Shown here one piece after another: positions 55,677 through 64,000 of a DNA stretch of 64,000 nt. A model generated the notes under the pieces. It was not told the origin of the DNA, ran no database searches, and saw only the letters and a list, made by a program, of their open reading frames with translations. This DNA is from Blastobasis lacticolella (taxonomy: Eukaryota; Arthropoda; Insecta; Lepidoptera; Blastobasidae). The translations under genes were made by a program, and so were the position numbers. The stretch lies in assembly GCA_905147135.1 (NCBI GenBank), contig LR990040.1, forward strand, positions 25,061,857 to 25,125,856, in the 5' to 3' direction. The stretch's first letter is position 1. The number at the start of each line of letters is the position of its first letter.

Positions 55677-58132
55677 GGAGTGCGCCCTCTGGTGGGGCGT
55701 GCTGACAGAGTCTCGACGGCGCGACTTGGGCGGAGTGGCGGCCATTCTTGGCGCGACCGCCGCCGAGGAGTGACGCGTCTTGAAACTGTCTCCACATTTC
55801 GTTTATACAAAGTGTTATTTACGTTTGAAAATAAAGTAATTTTAAAATCACTGTTGAAATAAGAAAGTTAATTACCTCAACTGCCTACATTGTGATACTG
55901 CTCTGATTACAAGTGAAATTATAAGTGATGTGTAAAAATGAATTGGAATAAATACAGTGGAGTAAATGTGATCCTTTTCTTTAATTTATCTGGACTATCG
56001 TTTACTGATATCACCACCCTGATGACAATGATCCTGATTCACCCTTTCCTTCACGCGACGACATCAGAAGCGGTGATGACGAACGCAACACCCAAGAGAT
56101 GGTATGATGAGAAGCGACAAAGAAAATGCAGATAACGCTTTGTGGAAGCGTAATAATAAAAGGAAAGTGATTACTCGATCCAGTTAAATTGCCTACATTA
56201 AAATATAAAATGATTAAACACGTTAAAAGCGCAGCCAAGAGTCCAAACACCCCGAGATATTAGACAAAGACTTCGCCAGAGAGATTGGGGGATTTATAAA
56301 GTAAACAACAAATCATCTGTACCAAATGGGTCATGGTCAAGGCAGACCCCGGGCCTTCGAGAGCACCACTGGGGTATTGACACTATTATTAAAAATCGAG
56401 TGAAACTCACTATGGACGGCACTTTGTGCACAACGGTTCGCTTCACCTACGCGAACAACATTGCAATGCAACGCTGGACTGGTAGCCTCAACGTGATTGT
56501 TTCAACATGGGACGATGGTAGACAATCTGCGAGTGTTGCGTACATGACTGAGAAATTATGTGATATTAACAGTTCCTCTTTATCTGGTGAGTCCTATACA
56601 TAATTATTATTTGGTAAAAACCTGTATTGAAAAGAGGCTCCCTAGCGGATTTTAAGAGTTATTTACTTTGATAATTCAGAAAAGTATTCTGAAACACTAT
56701 TGACACCCTTAGTAGAGAGAAGGGCAGGTTTATTTGTATCTTTAGTGAAACTATAAATAGAAAGAATGTACACAAAACAAAAAGAACGTTATTTATGGTC
56801 AGTGTTACAATTTGTTGGTATAGATGTCAAAAACTACTGCCACGTTTAATAAATGTTAGCTTTTGCGGGTACCTATGTCAATTAATGTGGGCTGTCTAAT
56901 AGAATGTTACTGAGAAAAAAAAATCACTCCACAAAAATAGTAAGAATTATGTTAAATCCCTCTAAATGTACACTTTGTTAAAAGTAAAAAAGTGATATTT
57001 AATCTAAGAATATTTTACCATCTTGAAAAATGGTACGCTATGATTTAACGTATCACCAACATCACGTCAGTTATCGGAAAACAAGAATAAGAAATACTTG
57101 AAAGCATAGTCCTATTATTTTTATAAATTGAGTACGTAAGCATCGTTATGGTGGTACTGCTGCTGATTGACTTCTTCTTCTTGATCGTTGCCTCACTGCT
57201 GAGGATCGTGACATCTTCGGAGTTTGTCAACTGCATGTCTCCATCGGTTTCGATGAATCGTTCGGATATTTGGTCCGCCCATCACTTCGGACTTCGGCCT
57301 CTGGGTCTCTTGCCTTCGACTTTTCCCGTCACCATAAGTCGTTCCAGATTGCTGATTAAGTAAATATTTGATAATAACTGTGTGGCAGGGATGCCGTAGC
57401 AGTGAGTTTGTGGAACAATTAGCTGGTGTACTTTAGGATGTTGTATCTTAGAGATAGGATAGGCTTCGAATGTGCAAAATTTCAGTTATGACCCAGTACA
57501 GATCTCCGCGATTTCTATGCGAGAGGGAGGGTGCCAACATGTAAAAAAAAGAGAAAAATTTTTAGCGTGTTTGTTTACATTTAATCGGAGACATTCGAAC
57601 GAACTTTTCCATATTTCAGTATAATGTTCGTTATTGTGGTCGTAGTTTCCCAATGTTATAGAAGATATCCGCAGTAACAATGGGATCACCCATATACGTT
57701 TCTTTTAAAACTACAAAATTGAAAAAAAAGTTGTAGTTTGGTTAGTAATTTAATTTTATGTTGGAATCAAGTTATTAATTAAGAAAAAAAGTAAATACGA
57801 GTAAGTGAACTGATTGACGGTAGATAATTTCGAATTATGTTTTAAGTAACTAAAGATAAACCTGTGACTTAGTTCGACCGAAAACCATTTGTTCTATGTT
57901 AATGTGACTTAGTATTTACTATAGACTTTTATACCTGGATAAAGACTTTGTTAGACGGATCTATGTAAGAAGCTAACTCAATATGTGACGACTATCGAGC
58001 CGAGGTTTTTATAAGATTTATGTGATAGTTTTGTTTTCTCAAAATTTCGTAATTCGCATCATCGGATGGAGGTGATCGTGTTTTATCACTGATGGTGGGC
58101 TGGTGGAGCCTATGGGAGAGTTTTATGGTTAC
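55677..58132 (+). repeat. Array unit 5 (partial)
   Basis: It begins inside the unit head (GAGTGCGCCCTCTGGTGGG) and follows unit order to GGGAGAGTTTTATGGTT, where the second Gypsy element starts. It lacks the ~310 bp that separates the two candidate exons in units 1-3. It carries the RTE-like fossil at 57145-57360. Confidence 0.87.
56373..56603 (+). pseudogene. Candidate joined exons in unit 5, frame intact
   Basis: The open frame runs TIIKNRVKLTMDGTL, then directly VRFTYANNIAMQRWTGSLNV, and ends DINSSSLSG before a GTGAGT donor and TAA. The join is at ACTTTG/TGCACAACGG, where units 1-3 have an intervening ~310 bp beginning GTATGT. The frame continues upstream to REHHWGID. Homology to any known protein was not recognised. 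Confidence 0.38.
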
Positions 58133-58532
58133 TGTAGCACTGCTTGCTATATTGAGTTTAAAGTAAAAATGCAAATGATTAATAGATACTGTATTGATAA
58201 GTTTGGTTTAAAGAATGATATAAAATACATATAATACCTTAGATCTAATTCAAATGGAACACATTTGAATTACCACCTAGCCAGTGCTATGTGTGCTCAT
58301 AGACGCAAGCTCATAGCTTGCGTCGTACTTGCTCCGACCTATCTAAACCTACACGCCTATATCCTACTTGATCTAACCTACTTAACCGACTAGAGCCCCG
58401 GTTACCCTATAGGAGCAGCAGGCCAACCCGAATGCCTACCTAACTTAGAGCCCGTTCAAACATACGGCCTCCGACACCTACCTGTCCTAGAAGCCGTCCT
58501 TACCTAAGGCCTGCATGAGCACACACGCTACA
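58133..58532 (-). repeat. 3' LTR of the right Gypsy element, 400 bp
   Basis: The termini are TGTAGC...GCTACA, a 6-bp inverted repeat, typical for LTRs. The outer end (58133) is where array sequence stops. The inner end is followed by a purine-rich tract in element orientation. Confidence 0.85.
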
Positions 58533-58546
58533 TCTACCCCCGCCCC
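58533..58546 (-). other. Polypurine tract of the right Gypsy element
   Basis: On the minus strand, GGGGCGGGGGTAGA lies directly before the LTR start, the expected plus-strand primer site. Confidence 0.78.
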
Positions 58547-60916
58547 AAATAAAGAAATTAAGTAGTAATTTCTTAAAAAAATTAGTATATTCTTAATCCC
58601 CTCGAATACAATGATTAAATCCTAATATCGGATTAATAACTACTTACTAAGACTTAAATTATTCTACCTAAACGGGGAATCAATCTAACTACCGGCATTG
58701 TGCAGAAGAACCCTGCTACGGATTTTGCTTTTGGGAGCCATCTCCCAAAAGCAAGGCTGGGCAAAACCCCGTAAAAAACCATGCCAATCTGCACAAGGCC
58801 TACAGAACCTTATCACAAAACTGTCTTGACTTATTTACTTCTTCAAAGCAAAATTCAAATAATCCTTTAACAATGCAAAGTTCTAACCATAATCTGCCCT
58901 AACCTTATACATGTATGAAGAAAAATATTTTTCACCGCAGAATGGCCATATTTTCATAAATAAATACTTTAACATTAATCAAATATTGTCATAATGACCA
59001 TAGTCTATCTGTATATTATAGTTGAGTTGTCCATTATCAATTAAACAATATGGCCTTCCTTCGATCCTTAATAGTGACTTATCTTTAAACATCTTTATAT
59101 GAAATCCATAAAAAGAAATAATACAACAGTATGTACGAGCCATGCAAACAGAACGAAAATCAGCAAGTTGTAGTTAGAGCAAAAAATAATTGCTGTAAAA
59201 CTGCACATTACGACTTCCTACAATCTGCAAACCAAGAACACCTTCCCATATCAAATCATTCAACGAAATATTCCTACCATAAAATAACTTATAATGTCAA
59301 TGTCAGGTTAATATACCTAACCCACGCAACTTTAATATTATATAACCTATTTCAGAAAACTGGTTGGTCCACGACCGTGTCTGTGAACCGACCTGGTACA
59401 CAGATAAGCAAAAAGATTAATTGGTCTGTGGTCAAACAAGACATTGACAACCTTCCTAAATTAGTAATTGGTCCCTGACCGAATCTGTGACCCCATTGAT
59501 ACCAAAGAGATATTGTAAGTCTATGGTAAACCCAAGAAGAGCTTACTACAAAGATGTCCCTTAAATTCATATGCCAACTCTATGCTCCTACTCAATCCAA
59601 ATCTCTGGTCAGACTATAAATGACAGCTGTGACACAACACATGTCGCACCATATCCCATATGGGATTTAGAATGGTTGCCGCATACATTCTGACCTATCA
59701 AGCCCCTAAGTCAGCATATTCCTAGGACAAATGCGTACAAGCACTCGTGAACGGGTGAACCGGTTGGATCACCCCTCCACTTCATCAGGTATGGACTGCG
59801 AATTTATTTTCTTTGAAAAATAAAAAATCCAAAGCGATCGTCCATATACTGAAAAAGTAATTGTACCCAAAAAGACGAATACGAAGTATAATACCCCTTT
59901 CTTTCTAAATGGAGAAATAAACCCCAAGAACTTTCCCTATTGTTCATATTGATTATAAAAAATTTCTTATTGAAACTTAAATATTTATAAATCATTCTCT
60001 TAAATATTTGATATTAAACTTGCTGATTTTCTTTTAGCCGAATAACAATAAAGCTGGTGAACGACCAGCGAAGAGATGTCACGTTCGGAACATCTCGCAT
60101 TTGGCTCTCGTTTACGATTGGTGTAGCGCACCACAGTAGTGGCCCGCTCACCAACCGCGACATCGTGAAGAAATCGCCACATGGGAAACACAACACATAT
60201 ATTAAAAATTATACATTAAATAAAAGGTAGGGAAAGAAACATACACCATACACGATTAAATATCCTTGAGATCAACTCAAACAAATCTTTTCATTTTATT
60301 CCCAGTATAAATCTGAACTATCCATAACTCGTTTATAATATCTAAAGGCTTATCCTTTCCATAAACTAAATAGCCTCCCGACCACCTAAGTGGATCACAC
60401 ACTGGGAACCATAGGAAATCCTTCTAGAACTTCTAACGTCAGACCCAATATAACATGACTCCAACTTGATGATGACCAAAACCCAATTAAAAAAATATCC
60501 GTATCTTACAACACCTAACCTCTATCCAATTTACTTTACCTCATTGATAAAAAATGAACCTTTGAAGTGCTTGACCAAAAATGATAAAATTTATCCTAAT
60601 GGATAAGCATAAATATCTCTGGTCCTATATAGAATTTGAGAATCATCACTAGACCATCAGTATACAGTGTTACTCCAGTTGTATTCCCTCGCTGTCAAGA
60701 AAAAATATTTATTAACCTACCACGAAAATCAGGAGGGTTATGAAATTTTTCCTCATGGAAGAAGAGAAGAACGAAAACTCTCCTTGTAAACACTGCAAGC
60801 TCTTCGGACTATACCAATGAACAATACAATACCTATGACTGGTTTCCACCATAGAACTTACTGACCGGTAGGAAATAATAGAAAAGCAATATCCACTGCT
60901 TATCTTCGGACGCTGC
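58547..60916 (-). other. Long 3' region between pol and LTR, no recognised gene
   Basis: These 2.4 kb occupy the position where env-bearing Gypsy elements have a third ORF. The longest frames are 115 codons on the + strand (59131-59478) and 75 or fewer on the minus strand. None shows a signal peptide, a Cys pattern or a transmembrane helix. It may be a decayed third ORF, a long 3' UTR or nested repeats. Confidence 0.6.
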
Positions 60917-63583
60917 CTATACCACCCTCGGGCGAACATGGAACTTCTTCATTCTGTTGACATGCACCACCTGCGGTCTGGCTGGTCTTCTACCCAACTT
61001 TCTGACCATATAATTTCTGTTGTTTATACACCTAACCACCACATATGGTCCCTTATATAACTTACACAACTTAAACGTTTTACCGGAAAGACGTCTGGGT
61101 GTATATAGTAATACAAGGTCATCAACCTCGAAACGCACCGAACTCGCCTTCCGATCATACAGCTGCTTCTGTTTCAATTGTGCTCTGGAAATATTTGCAA
61201 TCACGGCATTAGTTAAAGCACGCATTTTTATAACCTTCTGAGATAACGTTTCACTGACATTGCCTAAATTGTTCCGCAACTCCGCGTCAGATGGCGTTAG
61301 TGGTTCTCTGCCGTAAACCAACATATACGGGGAAACCTTAGTAGATGCCTGGACACTGCTGTTGTAGGCGAATACCACCAAGGGCAATATCGTGCACCAA
61401 TCACGCTGATCTGTTGAAATATATTTGGATAACATTGAGAGTAAAGTTCTATTAAACCGTTCGACTAACCCGTTCGATTGAGGATGAAAAGCCGAAGTAT
61501 GAATCGATTTAGCACCGAATATTTCTAACGTTTCCTTGACCAAATGGGCCGTGAAAATACTACCACGATCCGAAACCACCTCCTTAACCTGACCAAAGCG
61601 GCAGAAAACTTCACGTACCAAGAAATCGGCAATCACTTCGGCCGTAACCCTAGGGACCGACTTACAAATGACGTATTTAGATACGTATTCTACTGCTACG
61701 ATAATATACCTTTTTCCGAAAGCAGAGGCGCGTAGTGGACCCAACACATCTATACCAACTTTATCCATGAAATTGGAGAGAGGTACCGACTGCAATTCGA
61801 CAAATTGATTAACCTTCTTCCGCTCCTGACACGGAATACATGATCCCACGTACATTTCAACCTCCTTTTCCGCATTCGGCATAAAATACCTACCTCGAAA
61901 TTTCCCTAGCGTCTTTGCGAGTCCCAAGTGTCCACCAGACCATGGATCATCATGTAGCTCCAACATAACATCATTAAAGAGTCTACGAGGCAAGACGACT
62001 ATATCTCGTAAAGTGATACCACGACGCACCCGTTTACATAAGATGTTATCTCGTAAAAAATAACCTTTATACATATTGTTCGAACTTTCACGAACCGACC
62101 GTTTTTGCCTAGCACAAAATTCATCACGAGCTTGAGACCCCTCCATCCGTATACTTGTAATGGTAAACAATTCTAACCCGTCTGAGGGCCCATGTTCACT
62201 CCTCGGAGCTGGGTTGTCTTCCGCTAGAGGATTTCTACTGAGAAAGTCAGCAACGACATTATCCCGACCTGCACAGTGAATAATATTAAAATCCCATTCT
62301 TGAATTGCTAGGGACCATCTGACTAACCTCCCGTTCATATCTTTCCTAGAACGAAGCCAACATAGTGGCTTATGATCAGTAGCAACCTGGAAATTCCTTC
62401 CCCATAAAAATTGTCGGAACTGGTTGAGAGACCACACCAACGCGAGGCATTCCTTCTCTGTGACGGAATATCTCTTCTCCGCATCCGATAACTTACGTGA
62501 TGCGAAAGCAACAGGGTGTAGGACATCATTGCCTTGCATAAGTGCACTACCTATGGCATAATCACTAGCATCTACACAGAGTCGAGTGCCGACATTAGGG
62601 TCCTCCGAGAAAAAGGCTAGCACCGGGGGGTTCACTAAGGCGTTTTTGATCTCTTCCAAGGCCAGCTGTTGTTCCTCCTGCCAAGAGAATTTATAATCCT
62701 TTTTTAAGAGTTTGACTAACGGCAATGATAACTTGGCAAAATTATCGACAAATTTGCGATAATATGAAAACAAACCTAAGATACGTTTAACCTCCTTTAC
62801 GGATTTTGGGGGAGAAATCCCTTGGATGGATTTTAACTTGTCCGCGTCGGGGAATAGTCCCTCGCCTGATACTCGATATCCGAGCACAGTCACTTGGTTC
62901 AAACCAAATTTGCATTTAGAGGGCTTAAATGTTAAATTGGCTTCTCTGAAGCGAAGGAAAACCGTACGTAATGCGCTTAGAAATTCTGTATATGATTTCC
63001 CATAAACAATCACGTTGTCCACATAAACGAAGGCGTTTTTGAAACGTAAATCACCAATCACCTTATCCATCATCCTTTGGAACACCGCCTGGCTAGTCTT
63101 CAAACCAAAGGGGACAACTGTAAATTCATATAAACCCGACAGGGTGACAAATGCGGTTTTGTGTGCACCCTCCTCTATACAAGTCTGCCAATAACCACTA
63201 TTTAGATCTAGCTCTGCAAAATATCTAGCCCCCGAAAGGTATGAAATGATATCATCAATTACCGGGATGGGATAATTATCTTGAATTATTTTTTTGTTTA
63301 GTTTTCGGTAATCTACACAAAAGCGCCACGAGTTGTCTGGCTTCTTCACCAACACCACTGGGGAAGAATAAGAGCTACTCGACTCCCTTATTACGCCCAA
63401 CTTTAACATCTCCGCCACCTGGGTATCAATTATCTTTCTCTGCGCCTGTGAAACCCGATATGGATAACTATGGACGGGAATATCGTCGAGTGTTCCAACC
63501 TTCATGGTCACTACACTCGATCGACCCAAACGTAAATTATCAAATGCAAACCTATCTAAAAATTGATTAAGTAAATTTTCCAT
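60917..63583 (-). CDS. pol: Gypsy Pol: RT (YVDN), RNase H and integrase
   Basis: The 888-residue ORF begins 12 bases after an in-frame TAG that ends the protease part. RT blocks are VLVKKPDNSWRFCVDYRKLN, LDLNSGYWQ, VPFGLK and, at residues 187-190, YVDN. The second catalytic Asp (codon 63016-63014) is therefore Asn, which should abolish polymerisation. RNase H has CVDASDYAIGSAL, EKECLAL and TDHKPLCWL. The integrase keeps its HHCC finger (ELHDDPWSGGHLG ... CIPCQ) and the D,D-E core (GIDVLGP, SDRGSIF, NGLVERFNR). The C-terminal domain ends YKGPYVVVR and VVHVNRMKKFH. Otherwise complete and clearly a recent insertion. Confidence 0.93.
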   Translation of the reverse strand: MENLLNQFLDRFAFDNLRLGRSSVVTMKVGTLDDIPVHSYPYRVSQAQRKIIDTQVAEMLKLGVIRESSSSYSSPVVLVKKPDNSWRFCVDYRKLNKKIIQDNYPIPVIDDIISYLSGARYFAELDLNSGYWQTCIEEGAHKTAFVTLSGLYEFTVVPFGLKTSQAVFQRMMDKVIGDLRFKNAFVYVDNVIVYGKSYTEFLSALRTVFLRFREANLTFKPSKCKFGLNQVTVLGYRVSGEGLFPDADKLKSIQGISPPKSVKEVKRILGLFSYYRKFVDNFAKLSLPLVKLLKKDYKFSWQEEQQLALEEIKNALVNPPVLAFFSEDPNVGTRLCVDASDYAIGSALMQGNDVLHPVAFASRKLSDAEKRYSVTEKECLALVWSLNQFRQFLWGRNFQVATDHKPLCWLRSRKDMNGRLVRWSLAIQEWDFNIIHCAGRDNVVADFLSRNPLAEDNPAPRSEHGPSDGLELFTITSIRMEGSQARDEFCARQKRSVRESSNNMYKGYFLRDNILCKRVRRGITLRDIVVLPRRLFNDVMLELHDDPWSGGHLGLAKTLGKFRGRYFMPNAEKEVEMYVGSCIPCQERKKVNQFVELQSVPLSNFMDKVGIDVLGPLRASAFGKRYIIVAVEYVSKYVICKSVPRVTAEVIADFLVREVFCRFGQVKEVVSDRGSIFTAHLVKETLEIFGAKSIHTSAFHPQSNGLVERFNRTLLSMLSKYISTDQRDWCTILPLVVFAYNSSVQASTKVSPYMLVYGREPLTPSDAELRNNLGNVSETLSQKVIKMRALTNAVIANISRAQLKQKQLYDRKASSVRFEVDDLVLLYTPRRLSGKTFKLCKLYKGPYVVVRCINNRNYMVRKLGRRPARPQVVHVNRMKKFHVRPRVV

Positions 63584-63595
63584 CTCCTTTCGTTC

Positions 63596-64000
63596 CTAGT
63601 AAGACAAAATATCACCCAAACAGAACGAAGGTCTGTCCTCTCGCAACTGTGGAGAGGTAATAGTATTTAATAACATAGGAGTCACCTCCTTTTCGTTCAA
63701 GGATGTAAAGTAAATGTAATCATAATTTTTGAGAGCTTTCTGATGTCCCCACGAGTCCAGCGATCCCTGGATTAAATCCCCATTACCATTAGGTATATCA
63801 TTCGGTAAAAAGTTAACGTGATGGTTCTTTCCCAATGTCACGCACTTTTGAGAAAAATCTATACTTGCCATGTGGCGATATAAAAAATCTTGGCCGATGA
63901 TGACCTCACACCCTAGGTGTTCCACTACCACTAGGGGTAATACATATTCCCTACTATCTATCTCAATTATTTCGCTACATTTTCCCAAAATGTTAATTTT
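63596..64000 (-). pseudogene. Gypsy protease C-terminal part, ending at a TAG in frame with pol
   Basis: The minus-strand coding enters from the window edge and contains CEVIIGQDFLYRH, the I-I-G-x-D-F-L block that follows the flap in Ty3/Gypsy proteases. The D-S/T-G active site lies outside the window. After a linker (LLNTITSPQLREDRPSF) the frame stops at TAG (63598-63596), then continues in the same frame into the RT ORF. The stop is either a late nonsense mutation or, less likely, a programmed readthrough site. Confidence 0.78.

Larger units (their letters stand above)
58133..64000 (-). mobile_element. Ty3/Gypsy LTR retrotransposon, 3' part, inserted in unit 5
   Basis: Reading on the minus strand from the right edge: protease C-terminus, stop, RT, RNase H and integrase, then 2.4 kb without a recognised gene, a polypurine tract and one LTR. 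The LTR abuts array unit 5. The 5' half lies outside the window. Confidence 0.9.

Noticed and set aside
59131..59478. 115-codon + strand ORF
   Set aside because: It is antisense to the 3' region of a Gypsy element and has no recognisable domain or context.

Overview
The window looks like insect DNA, most likely from a moth or butterfly, and it is made almost entirely of transposable elements and repeats. The lepidopteran call is inference. It rests on the AT-rich base composition, on LINE 3' ends with (TTTGA)n or (AATAAATA)n tails, on a tRNA-headed SINE, on remnants of an env-bearing Gypsy element, and on foldback MITEs of a kind common in that order. I found no host gene with a conserved product. 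Dense nesting with no genes fits heterochromatin, possibly a W chromosome.

Region 1 (1-3645) is the 3' part of a Ty3/Gypsy element on the + strand. It has gag zinc knuckles, a pol ORF that stays open although the integrase core is missing, a polypurine tract and an 865-bp LTR.

Region 2 (3646-21048) is an ~8-kb segment present twice in direct orientation (3646-12159 and 13485-21048). Each copy carries a CR1/Jockey-superfamily LINE (called family A here). A piece of another LINE's endonuclease sits in frame upstream of its ORF1. Copy 1 is interrupted by a Transib-like DNA transposon with a RAG1-like transposase tail, and its RT region is cut short. Copy 2 is longer but has lost its YxDD box.

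Region 3 (21049-24617) holds a GT microsatellite, LINE 3' fragments, a CTACCC-like degenerate repeat and a 5'-truncated LINE on the - strand with an intact RT core.

Region 4 (24618-47523, with a further part at 55677-58132) is the most unusual part: a head-to-tail array of a ~5-kb unit. Three units are complete and two are partial. Each unit has a constant junction, a hairpin near its end, a fossil RTE-like LINE tail, a candidate pair of degenerate exons and a 15-bp minisatellite whose copy number varies (11, 3 and 2). Unit 2 has been entered by two LINE fragments, a LINE 3' tail, a P-element-like transposon (31-bp perfect TIRs, 8-bp TSD, THAP exon) and a nearly full-length LINE. Unit 3 carries a small GC-rich MITE.

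Region 5 (47524-55676) separates partial units 4 and 5. It contains two different decayed env 3' ends with their polypurine tracts and LTRs, a LINE ORF1 fragment, a SINE, a dispersed MITE family and a ~345-bp foldback element.

Region 6 (58133-64000) is the 3' part of a second Ty3/Gypsy element on the - strand, inserted in unit 5. It has a 400-bp LTR, 2.4 kb with no recognised gene, a long pol ORF with intact integrase but YVDN in place of YVDD, and the end of the protease domain.

The elements do not work together as a pathway. Their nesting order gives a relative chronology instead: the array and the duplication are the older layers, and Transib-like, P-like, LINE, MITE and Gypsy insertions came later.
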